From positions 11,749,764-11,813,763 of the forward strand of contig NC_080422.1 in the NCBI RefSeq assembly GCF_029873635.1: a DNA stretch of 64,000 nt. Direction: 5' to 3'. Both the position numbers and the translations under genes were made by a program. Positions 23,056 to 33,717 of the stretch are shown here, in pieces. The number at the start of each line of letters is the position of its first letter. The first letter of the stretch is position 1. The DNA is from Malania oleifera. Taxonomy: Eukaryota > Streptophyta > Magnoliopsida > Santalales > Ximeniaceae. The notes beneath the pieces are model-generated. The model searched no databases. It saw only the letters and a list, made by a program, of their open reading frames with translations, and was not told the DNA's origin.

Positions 23056-23886
23056 TGATTTATGGCTTACTATATTTTTGAAAATCTGAGCATAAAGTTA
23101 TTAGGCATGTTTTAGAAACATGAGTTTTGAAATGATTTAACCATGTATGCTTATGATGGATCACATGAATAAATGAAAAATTGGCATCCATGAGCAGTGC
23201 ATGATATGACATCAACATTGGTAACTAAAGAAGTATATTGGTATCCATGAATATATCACTTGGTTTTTTTAGCAATACAACATAATTATGAGCATGTAAC
23301 GATATTGGTTGGTATTTGAATGATGCATTATGCATGACAAATGTGATTTTTGAAGTATTTTTTTTTCACAAATATGAATGTTGGGCACGTATGCATGATT
23401 GAAAATTTAAAGATATCACAACACATATGCAATAAGAATGCCAAATATGAAATATGACTATCGAGGCACACTATACATATACTATATTGCAATATATTGA
23501 GAAGTGTGTGTTCATCTATTCATTTGAACTTATTTTTTCTTTTCTTTTTGATTGATGTCAAAAGGAGAGTAGTGTTGAGCAAAAAATGAGCATGATAAAA
23601 TTGAGCATTGAAAAATTTGAACATGAGATATGTATCAAAAGAAAAAGGGAGAAGTATTTGATATTGAATGATCTAGAACTTGAATGATGAAATGAGCATG
23701 ATATTGTATGATGAGCACGATATTGTATGATGAACATGATTGTATAATATTTTAATTGGTCTTGAAACTACAAATATTGTAGAGAGTAAAATGATGCTTG
23801 TTGTAAGAGGGAGTCTTTTTAAGGCTTACTCATTTTTTTTTCTTTTTTCTTTGCTCCTCATTTGTCATCATAAAAAAGGGAGAGAT
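23056..23886 (+). other. AT-rich non-coding spacer between pol and 3' LTR of nested element
   Basis: No Copia domain is readable. Around 23690-23745 there are short repeats of GATGAGCA(C/T)GATATTGTATGAT. It ends in the purine tract AAAAAAGGGAGAGAT. Sireviruses often have a long non-coding stretch here, but the RNase H that should open it is absent. Confidence 0.6.
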
Positions 23887-25773
23887 TGTTGGCCTAACTG
23901 GACTTTTCAATCTTGTTTTGATGATAACAAAATGAAGGATATTTTAACATGCGTTGTTGAGTGGTTTTAATTCAGGTCTAAGTAAAAGGACACTCACGAT
24001 TAATCATGGAAGCAAGTTAGAGATCAAAGTCAACCAAATGAAAGCTTCTAAGAACATTGAAGAAATAAAAGATACATGAAGAGCTTAAAGGCCAAGCAGA
24101 CCTTGAAGTAAAGACTGAACCTCAAGAGGCTGCAAGACTTAGTGATTAAGGAGATCATGCTTAGAAGGATATTTGTAAGTACTTCAAGTCATTACTATTT
24201 AGATATGTGAAGTTCCTTAAGATACAAATAAAGACTAGAACTTAAAAAAAAAAACTCTTGAAAATGTTTTTGAAAAGTTATAATTAAGTTTTTCAAGTAA
24301 ACTAGATTTTAAAGAAATCTAAAATAGAAAATATTTGAAAAGAGAATACTGCTCAGCTGACTGACTTTGCAGAGAATTTTTGAATTTCAAACTTGCGGGA
24401 AAATTTTTGAAATTAATTTTATAATTTAATATTTTTAAGTGACCCATTCGAATGAGTTAGTGACACAGTCAAGTGAGTCAGTTGATTGACTCTGTGGAGA
24501 TTTTTTTGAATTTCAAACTTGCGGGAAAATTTTTAAAATTAATTTTATAATTTAATATTTTTTAAAAAGGTACCAAAATTGAAGACTTTCAAAATTAATT
24601 CTATAATTTAATATTTTTGAAAAGTTACCTAAATACTTCATGTTAAATGATGAAACTTTTCCTTAAAAAGGTCTATAAATACCTTCCTTGCTCAATGAAG
24701 AATACATTCAAGCAATACATGATTTTTATGCTAAAACTCTCCTAAAGCTCAGTCTTGATCACAACTTTGTTGGGAGAAAACTCTACAAAATTGCTGGATT
24801 AAAAAGGGGTTCTGATTCTGAGTTGCATCTAAAAATCTTCAATAAGAAAAAAACTTTGGTGACTTCTAAACCTTGACCTTTACATTTTCTATTTAGTTTT
24901 GATTTTGAAGTACGATTTGAGATTTAACTTGTACAACTTGCTCTGTATTTGAGAGTGTTTTTGTACGCAGATATTCATTCCTTTCTACTAAATCTTTGAC
25001 GGTTCAAGGTATTGTTGAATCATTGGACCAAGCATAGGTTATTGCTTGGAGAGGTTTCTCTTCCTGAAAAAGAGGTTGGTTATTGTAAAGGTTTTTGTTC
25101 CACTCAGATTGAACAAGATATAATGAAATCCTTAGGTGGTTGATTTAAGGCGAGGACGTAGGCTGGGGTAAGTCAAACCTCGTAAAAATAGCGGTGTCAC
25201 TCTCTTTCTCTTACTCTCTTTAAATTTCAGCAAAATATAACCTGCGTGGATGTTGTAAATCTTTCAACCATAAAAACAACACAAATTGGAAGTTAAATAA
25301 ACAAAAGCCTAATTTGTTCTTGGGTTTGTGGAAATTGAAAGGGAGTATGTTGGTTAATCAATTTTTTGCGAAAACCGCTAGGGAGTACGTTGATTGGTTA
25401 ATAACCCAAAACCTATTAGCTAAAAGTTTATTTAAATTATGATTTTGAAAAAAGGGTTGGATGCTATTTTAATTTTCAGTTCAAAGGCCAACTACAGGAC
25501 TTGCACATTCATAAACAGGGTTGCTGAATATTGCAAAGCTAATATTAATTACTTGTATGTTGTTTGTTTAGTTTGAGTAGTTATTCAATTGGTTATGTAT
25601 GTTGTGGTTGTGGATTGAATAGTTGAAGTAAGTGTTTGTGTAGATTCCCTAATCAATAAGAATATAAGAAGTCTTTAAAAGATTGTAAAAATTCAAGAAC
25701 TTATAAAAAGACTCTCAGGAATTTTAAATAATCCAATTCACCCCCCCCTCTTGGTACTACACCGTAGGTTTCA
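23887..25773 (+). repeat. 3' LTR of nested Sirevirus-like element
   Basis: 1887 bp. It starts TGTTGGCCTAACTGGAC and ends TAGGTTTCA, followed by the target duplication CAAAT. It keeps the TTTTGATGATAACAAAATG stretch lost from the 5' LTR. TATA box TCTATAAATACC is near 24670. Confidence 0.92.
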
Positions 25774-25778
25774 CAAAT

Positions 25779-28680
25779 GTTGCTTCAGAAGAAGGTTATA
25801 TGTTGATATGATCTTTGGAGAGCAAGAAGGACTTTTGGGTCTTAGACTCTGGAGCCTTATTTCATGCCATTTGCAGTAAAGATTGCTTAGAGGAGTATAT
25901 ACCAGGTGACTTCAGTAAAGTATACCTTGGCAATGATCAACCTTGCAACATAACTGGCAAGGGAATTGTGAAAATCAAGATGAACGGGTCAGTATGGAAG
26001 CTGAAGGATGTCAGATATATTTTTAGACCTGAGAAAGAACTTGATCTTAATTGGTCAACTGGCAAATGAGGGATACATCACAACATTCATTGGCGAAGAA
26101 TGGAAGATTTCAAAAGGTGCATTTACGATTGCACAAGGTAAGAAAAGTGGAACATTTTATGTGACTTCTAGTGCATGTATGTCTATTTTAGTTGCTATAG
26201 GAAATGTCGATAGCAACATTTGGCATTAACGACTTGGTCACAACAGTGAGAAGGGGCTCAAGGTGATGCACTCAAAGGGAAAGTTTAGTGATCTACATTC
26301 GGTATAGATTGATATATGCGAGGATTGTATACTCGAGAAGCAGAAGAGGGTTAGTTTCCAAACATTCACTAATACCCTAAAAAAGGAGAGACTTGAACTA
26401 GTCCACTCAGATGTATGGGGACCGTTGACCGTCTCATCCCCAGGGGGAAGGAATTACTTCGTGACATTTATTGACGATCATTCTCGGAAGGTATGGGTTT
26501 ACTTCTTGAAATACAAATCTGATGTCTTTGATACTTTTAAAATTTGGAAATCAATGGTCGAAAATGAAACTGGTTTGAAAATCAATAAGCTAAGAATCGA
26601 TAACGGTGGTGAGTATGATGACACCAGGTTCAAGAAAATCTGCTATGAGCATGGTATCAGGATGGAAAGAGCTATGCTAGGTACGCCTCAGCACAACAGC
26701 ATAGCTGAGCATACGAACCGAACGTTGACTGAAAAAGCCAGAAGCATGCGTATGCAGTCCGACTTACCAAAGCAGTTCTGGGCAGAAGTAGTCAATACAA
26801 CGACATACTTGATTAATAGGAGTCCATTAGTACCATTGGACAACAATCTACTAGAAGAGGTATGGAGCGGAAAAGAGGCAAGACTTTCACATTTGAAAGT
26901 TTTTGGTTGTGTAGCATATGTGCATGTTAATGATCATGTCAGAAACAAGCTTGATCCAAAGTCCTGGAAATGCACCTTCGTCGGTTACGGTGTAAATAAG
27001 TATGGGTATCGCATTTGGGATGATGAAAATAAGAAGGTGATCAGAAGCAGAGATGTGATCTTTAATGAAAAGGTGATGTACAAAGACAAACACACAATAG
27101 AACCAAGAGAACATGCATAACTAGTTCAAAATGAAACAACCTATGTAGACTTGGATGATGTCCTAGAAGGTGTCAGGAGACAACAACGAAACACCAAGAA
27201 TCCTCAAGCGTAGGAGACACAATATAAAAATACCGAGATTCCTTAGGCAAAGGAACCTATGGAGCAGATTTTCGCCCCACCGTATCCTACTCCAGCTCCG
27301 GAGCTTAGAAGATCTTCTCAGCAGCATGTACCAAATAAGAGGTATATGAATTATTTACTTCTTACAAATGGAGGAGAACCCGAATGCTATGATGAAGCAT
27401 GTCAGGTGGGAGATTCATGCAAGTGGAAGCTTGCAATGAAGGATGAGATGAAGTCCCTCAACTCCAATAAAACATGGGAACTAGCTAAGTTACCCAAAGG
27501 TAAGAAGACTCTTCACAATAAGTGGGTATATAAGATTAAAGAGGAGCATGATGGATCCAATAGATACAAAACTCGATTGGTAGTCAAAGGCTTTGAGCAA
27601 AAGGAAGGAATTGACTTCACTAACATTTTTGCACCGATTATGAAGTTAACAACCGTCAGATCAGTTTTTAGTATATTTGCCTCTGAGGGTCTACATCTCG
27701 AGCAGTTAGATGTGAAGACAACATTTCTTCGCAGTGATCTTGATGAAGAGATTTACATGCACCAACCAGAAGGATTCTCAATAAAAGGTAAAGAGGATCT
27801 TATGTGTAGATTGAAGAAGAGCTTGTATGGTCTCAAACAAGCTCCTAAGCAATGGTATAGAAAATTTGACAGATTTATGCGCAGAAAAGATTTTCAGAAG
27901 TGCAATGCCGACCAATATTGCGACTTCAAGAGGTATCATTCTAGTTATATCATACTATTGCTATATGTCGATGACATGTTAGTTACAGGACCAGATATAA
28001 GAGAAATCGGGAAATTGAAGTAGCAAATGTCAGAGGAGTTTGACATGAAGGACTTGGGTTCAGCCAAGCAGATACTTGGGATGCAAATCTCCAGAGATAA
28101 GCAACAGGGAACGTTGTGGTTATCTTAGTCGGTGTATATTAGTCATGTTGTACAAAGATTCAACATGAGCAGCGCCAAGGCAGTAAATATGCCATTGACT
28201 GGTCACTTTTGTCTCTCCAATGATTAGGCTCCCAAGACAGATGAAGAGAAGGGTTTCATGGCTAAGGTACCTTACGCCTCAGCCATTTGAAGTCTTATGT
28301 ACGTTATGGTTGGTACCAGACTAGACATTAGTTAAGTAGTGGGAGCTGTCAGCAAGTTTATGTCAAATCCAGGGAAAACTCATTGGGAAGCAGTGAAGTG
28401 GATTTTGAGATATCTATGTGGCACTATTGATAAGTGTCTATGTTTCGGCAAAGGAAATTTGAAAATTCAAGGATATGTTGATGCTGCTTTTGCAAGTGAA
28501 ATTGATCATCGCAGAAGCACCACCGGATATGTGTTCATTATTGGTATAACAACTGTTAGTTGGATGTCACAAATACAGAAGATTGTTGTTTTATCCACTA
28601 CAGAAGCTGAGTATGTAGTAGTGACAGAAGCCAGTAAAGAGATGATTTAGCTTCAAGGCTGTTAACAGAGCTTAGAATAA
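25779..28680 (+). pseudogene. Outer Copia pol: protease, integrase, RT, RNase H, broken
   Basis: Resumes after the nested element. Visible in order: protease (FWVLDSGALFHAI, near 25830); GAG-pre-integrase and integrase (HSDVWGPL; FIDDHSRKVWVYF; IDNGGEYDD; GTPQHNSIAEHTNRTL) at about 26220-27120; reverse transcriptase (KGFEQKEGIDFTNIFAPIMK; QLDVKTTFL; SLYGLKQAPKQWY; YVDDMLVTG) at about 27400-28120; RNase H (YVDAAFASEIDHRRSTTGY; LSTTEAEYV) at about 28340-28650. Stops occur near 25810, 26068, 27118, 28021, 28126, 28227, 28288, 28334 and 28648. Motifs suggest a Tork-like lineage, but I did not test this. Confidence 0.88.
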
Positions 28681-28993
28681 AGCAGGAAAGAAATGTTTTG
28701 CACAGGGACAGTTAGAGTGCGATACATCTAGCAAAGAACTCTGCATTTCATCCCAGAACCAAACACATTGGATTACGTTATCATTTCGTCAGATCTCTTT
28801 TAGAGGATGGAGTGTTGACATTGGAAAAAATCCAAGGTAGTAGGAATCTGGCAGATATGTTGACAAAGGTGGTGACTACAAAGAAGCTGAAGTTGTGCTC
28901 AACTTCATTTGGTCTTCATACTTGAAGACAAATTTAAGCACATCATTATCTATATACTGGTTGAGATAGTATCTCTGTCTCCAAGTGGGAGAT

Positions 28994-29474
28994 TGTTAAG
29001 CTGAAATGGAAACGGAGAAAATATGGAAATGAAGAAAATGGAAACGCCTTGAAGAGGATGAGCTGTAGCGGAGGAGAATGAGTGTGCCAAATTCATTCCA
29101 TCAAAAAACACAATTATCACGTGCTCAAATAATCCATTAAAAATCATGTGCTCATTATCCATTAGAATGCAATAACTCTTTTCCTTCTATATCTATCCTA
29201 TGTATCTATAAATAAGAACATTTGTATTGTGTGAAGATTGCAAGTAAAGTAAGTGAGCGAGGAGTGTGAGGGTGTTGAAGGTGAGAGAGAGAAAAGTGTG
29301 AGAAGAGTTGAGTTGAGTGTGTGTCTCCTCCTCTTGTTTTTCTCCTAGATTATAGTATATTAGGTGTGCTCCATGGATGTAGGTTAGATTAGACCAAACC
29401 ACATAAATCTGGTATTCTTATTTTGGGTGATTATTTTGCTTGTGTGCGTGATTATTCTTACTAGATCCCTAACA
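28994..29474 (+). repeat. 3' LTR of outer Copia
   Basis: 481 bp, preceded by the purine-rich CCAAGTGGGAGAT, ending CCCTAACA and followed by CCTCG. It is about 20 bp longer than the 5' copy because of an extra TTGCTTGTGTGCGTGATTAT-like stretch near its end. Confidence 0.92.
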
Positions 29475-30670
29475 CCTCGATGCAGCACCAAACCCATAGG
29501 GATGAAAATATTACCGCCCCCCTATTGATGCGCTCCTAGTAATTCACCGTGCAAACCGCAAGTGAACTGAAACGCCCCAAACCCTTAAACCCGGGTCCAG
29601 TGCATTATACCTGATCATATCCTCATAAATCATATTCCATAACATACGCAACAGAAAACATGATCATAATCTCCATATAACATAATACCAGAGTTTACTA
29701 ATTCTAACTATAATCTATAATAAATTATCCAACACCTGCATTTCCATAATTACATATATCTCCAAAACATTTCAGTATGTTCACAACTTTCTTTTCTCCA
29801 CAGACTTAAAATATAAGGACGTAAAACATAAATATTTGCATCTCATAATTAACATAGAAATATACCATTTTCTTTTACTATTTCCCAATAATGTTATAGA
29901 ACCTCGAGCTCTCTAAGCTCGATCTCGATGAAATCCTGAAAAAAAGATAAATTTATATTCGGGTGAGACACATCTCAATAAGGGAAGAAACCATATATTA
30001 AAGCAGTGTGTAGCCAACATGAGTTATATAGAACATAATATTTAACATTTGAAAATCGTTAACATAATTTCCGAAATCATTCCCTGATCCTAATCAAACA
30101 CATCCAAATGTTTAACTTACGAGATTACCCGAGGATATGGGTGATTACCCGCCCATACAAGTAGCACCCCTCTGCTATGATATTTAGGCAACCCAAAGGT
30201 CGTAACTAAAGCATACCAGGGCACTCACCTTGCTTAGTAAGCCCTCAAGTGATAAATTGATCTCGTACTCACACAGTTCATACAAAAGTTTATCGGCAAA
30301 GGCCCTAAGGATAGGGAAATCTACCCGCCCATACAAGTAGGTTCCCTCTGCCCTAGTACGTTATGCGGCTACTACCACATTTGTAGCTACTAGTGCACTC
30401 GCCTAACTCAGCAAGCCCTCAAGCGAAAAGTACGCCTCGCCCAATCGTAACATGTTCTACGTACATACATACTTCTAATATCATAATACATCATTCTTTT
30501 CTGTCATTATACATTCATGCACATTCATTCCTGTTCATAACTTAACTTTGCATTTCATTTCACTTTAAGTGACTTTTTCCCATTTACATCATTTGCCTTT
30601 GTCATTTCATTTCATTGCCATTTCATCATCATTTCATTGCATAACATTTCATTTTATTACTTCGTATTGC

Positions 30671-30789
30671 AGCTGGTCTTTAGCCATCATCAGTTAGTCT
30701 ACATAGAAACGTGCTAAATCTGCTAACACAGCTCTTTTTAGCTGTCATCAGTTAGTCTACACAGAAGTGTGCTAGATCTGCTAATATGG
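30671..30789. repeat. 59-bp tandem repeat within the solo LTR
   Basis: Two copies share AGCTNNTNTTTAGC, CATCAGTTAGTCTACA and GCTANATCTGCTAA with a period of 59 bp. Confidence 0.7.
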
Positions 30790-31848
30790 CTCTCTTTCAG
30801 CTGTCTTACATTTACATGGTTGCATTTAACATACACCGGCAACATTGTCCATATCATATTTTATTTTCATCACTTTACTTACTTAGTCTGCATCTCATAC
30901 ATTTAACATATATTTGCACAGAATCTCATGCCACACAATTTAACAGTAAAATTCATACATTGCCTGTAAAATAAGCCAACCAACATTTAATGTTTATATA
31001 CTGAGAATACCTTTCATTTCTTACTTAATTATCCTGAAAATATTTCTCACTTTCATCAGTTCATTTTCGCATATACATATCTAATAAACAGCCTTAAACT
31101 CGAAAAAAAATATAATTTAAACAGTTGGCATTTTACCCATACTGTAACATATACACGTACATATAACACAATTTATTTTTCTATTAAATTCATAAAAATT
31201 CTGATTTAATATATATTTTTCCCCTTACCTAGTTTCTTGAACTATGCCAACAGGGACTCCGAAAAATACTTGCGGCGCTCACCCAGACCCTGAAATTAAA
31301 TTCCTAGTTCCGATAAATTATTCGTAAATAAAATATTATTTAAATATTTCCTAGGGTCATAATTCCTAAATAAATAAATATACCCTTAAATTTAGCCAAA
31401 TTGCCAAATTTCTAAAATCCCACTCTGACTTTGGAGTAGGGCCTAGAAAACCTCAATTGAAAAATTACATACGCCAAAATGACAACGACGACGACTAGGA
31501 CCCCGTGGTGGTATCCGTTCGTTGGTTTAGCCACATATTAACGGCAAAATTGAGAAAATGGGGAGAAATTACCTTTCCCTAAGAGCAGTGCCTAAGTCGT
31601 TCCCATGAAAAATCTGTTCCAATAGAAATGTCGGCAGCGGAACCAGGATTCCAACGGCACCTTCCGTTTCCCAATCCGTTGCAAACTCGCTGAATAATTG
31701 AGAGAAGGAGAGAGACGGAGACGGAGGAGTGGATGGCGCTGCACGCAGAACAGAACAGGGGGGGTGTCTGCGCCTGGCAGCTTCTTCTTCTTCCTTCTTT
31801 CTTTCTTTTTCTTCTTTCTTCTTCTCTTCTTATCTCATTCTGTCAATA

Positions 31849-31851
<3 letters not shown>

Positions 31852-31909
<58 letters not shown>
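31852..31909. repeat. (TA)n microsatellite
   Basis: Nearly perfect TA dinucleotide run of about 58 bases inside the solo LTR. The apparent Tyr-Ile frames across it are not genes. Confidence 0.9.
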
Positions 31910-31911
<2 letters not shown>

Positions 31912-32454
31912 TATTTTAATTATTATTTTTTATAAATCCAATACAATAAAATTTAATTTAACAACTAGTTATTTAATTATTTAATTTATCTTAATTTAAT
32001 TTAATTTCTTTAATTTTAATTTTTTTTAATTTAATTTTTTTTCTTTTTCCCACGTCATTCCTTTTATTTATTTATTTGTTATTTTATTTATTTATTATTC
32101 TTTTTAATCATTTTAATTTTTCAGGTCTTTACATGAACAATCGAACTCATTATATTTTAGGTGATTACAAAAGCATATTAACTTTTTATAATATTTAGTA
32201 TTATGCATTTAGTTCTCCTAAAAGACAAATTAAATGTTAAAACTTAAGGTATTTTTATTCAAAGTTTTGGATTCAAGTCTTGAGAAGATTGAGAATGGAC
32301 ATAAAATGAGAGGGTTATCCCCTATTGTGTAGTTCAACTTCAATATGAGTTTTCAATTGACCAAAAAATAGTATTATGTGTTTGCCATATAAGAACCCGA
32401 CCCGAAATATGTAGATTGAATAAATGAAAAAGGTAAAAAGGTAAATTTTGCAGG

Positions 32455-32650
32455 TTTCGTCGACGAAGCCATTGTTCTCGTCGATGAAAGTCTTCATACT
32501 TTTCGTCGCTAAAATTCAAAGCCTCGTTGACGAAGAGATACCAAACGTGTTGTAAAATATCGGAATAGGGTTCGTCACTGAAGGAGCCGGTTCGTCGACG
32601 AAATGTATGGATGATTCGTTGATGAAGGTGCCATCTTGTCGATGAGGTTG
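32455..32650 (+). promoter_or_regulatory. TTCGTCGACGAA dyad cluster upstream of the Tekay LTR TATA box
   Basis: The perfect palindrome TTCGTCGACGAA occurs at 32456-32467 and 32591-32602. Variants such as CTCGTCGATGAA, CTCGTTGACGAA and TTCGTTGATGAA lie between, about eight in 200 bp. The last is about 20 bp before the TATA box. The 3' LTR has the matching cluster at 41357-41560. Confidence 0.6.
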
Positions 32651-33717
32651 GTCAGGTCAAAGGGGCTATAAATATCCTATTTCATTGTTTCATGGCTAAG
32701 TAAGCTAAAACTCTCTCTCTCTCTCTCTAGAACCAGCGAGATGTCTCTCTCTCTCTCTCTCTCACTCTTCAATTTCTTCCCTATTCGTCGCCTGATTTGA
32801 CGATCCAACGTTACTGCGTGGATCAAGGGAGGAATCTCTTCGAGAATAGTGGATCCGCTCTTTGTTTCGGGAATTTTTGGGTTTTGACCCAAAATCGAGG
32901 TAAGGGTCCGATTTCAATTTCGTTTCGGAATATGTGTAGTAGTAAGAATTATAGTGAAGTATAGTTCTTTGTTGTTTAGGTTTTGGTGACTTGGTTCATA
33001 GTTTTGGAGTCGTAAAGTTCATATTTGGTATTCGGGAAAAGGTAAGGGGATTCTATCTATATCAATTTATTTTTGAAATCGGGATTGGTAAACCTGTATT
33101 TTATGATCATATGTATGTTTTGGTTACTTATTTGGGAAAATCTATCGGGTGAAAATGCGGGATTTCTGGGTTACAGTTTTTGGGAAAATTTGAGGGTTTC
33201 GAGTGTCATTTCTATTTTATTAGAAAAATCGTATGTTGTATTAAACTATAGTATTGAGATGACAGTACCCATATTTGAATTAAATTGTATTCTTGAACTG
33301 AAACGATATGATTTGTTGTATACCAAATAAGTGTGGAATGAACTGTTGTATGTAAAAATGTTTCAGGTTTTGTAAAAATAGTTAGGGGCGGCTAATTACT
33401 GTACGCTGATGAGTATAGGGACATGAGTTCCAAAATTATTCTAGGTTTTGTAAATCAGCTAAGGGGGACTAATTACCGTACGGTGAATTAGCTAGGGGCG
33501 GCTAATTACAGTACGCTGATGCCATGTCTCGGCTAATTACCATGAGTGAGAGTGTCCGGCTCTATATCCGAGGGTGTGAAATATCGCTTGTTCTTTCTGA
33601 CTGGTCTCCGATGGGTGTGAGCTACATCGTAGTGGCAATGTTATCGCTATGAGGCTTCGGTTATCGCAGGGTAATTGGGTGCTTAGTGTGACAACATTGA
33701 CCGTATATTTGGCATTG

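Larger units (their letters stand above)
16986..25773 (+). mobile_element. Nested Sirevirus-like Copia inserted in outer gag
   Basis: LTRs of about 1.86 and 1.89 kb start TGTTGGCCTAA and end GGTTTCA. The exact duplication CAAAT flanks it at 16981-16985 and 25774-25778. A PBS, gag with two CCHC knuckles, protease remnant, integrase, reverse transcriptase and a purine tract (23872-23886) are visible. Long LTRs, the integrase text CDACQLGKQ and SFKKKK, and an end of LTR with a CCCCCTCTT tract before TACACC fit the SIRE/Sirevirus lineage. RNase H is not found. The 5' LTR lacks about 50 bp near its start that the 3' LTR retains. It is younger than its host element. Confidence 0.92.
15175..29474 (+). 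mobile_element. Outer Ty1/Copia retrotransposon (degraded, host of a nested element)
   Basis: LTRs start TGTTAAGCTGAAATG and end CCCTAACA. The exact 5-bp duplication CCTCG flanks the element at 15170-15174 and 29475-29479. Order: 5' LTR, tRNA-Met-type PBS, gag with CCHC knuckle, protease, integrase, reverse transcriptase, RNase H, purine tract (about 28979-28993), 3' LTR. This is Copia order. The element is interrupted at 16986 by an 8.8-kb Sirevirus-like element, so its own length is about 5.5 kb. Stops in gag and pol make it non-autonomous. By hand count the LTRs differ at about 12 of their first 190 aligned bases. Confidence 0.93.
29568..32133 (-). mobile_element. Solo LTR of a Gypsy-type element, minus orientation
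   Basis: On the minus strand it begins TGTAAAGACCTGAAAAAT and ends GGGTTTGGGGCGTTTCA, common ends of plant Ty3/Gypsy LTRs. The exact duplication TGAAC flanks it at 29563-29567 and 32134-32138. No PBS, purine tract or pol lies beside it, so it is a solo LTR of 2.57 kb. Internal features are a 59-bp tandem repeat (copies from 30671 and 30730, with CATCAGTTAGTCTACA), the repeated phrase ACCCGCCCATACAAGTAG at about 30148 and 30325, and a long (TA)n at 31852-31909. Confidence 0.85.

Noticed and set aside
31698-31935. Frames ending in a long Tyr-Ile repeat
   Set aside because: They are produced by a (TA)n run inside a solo LTR.
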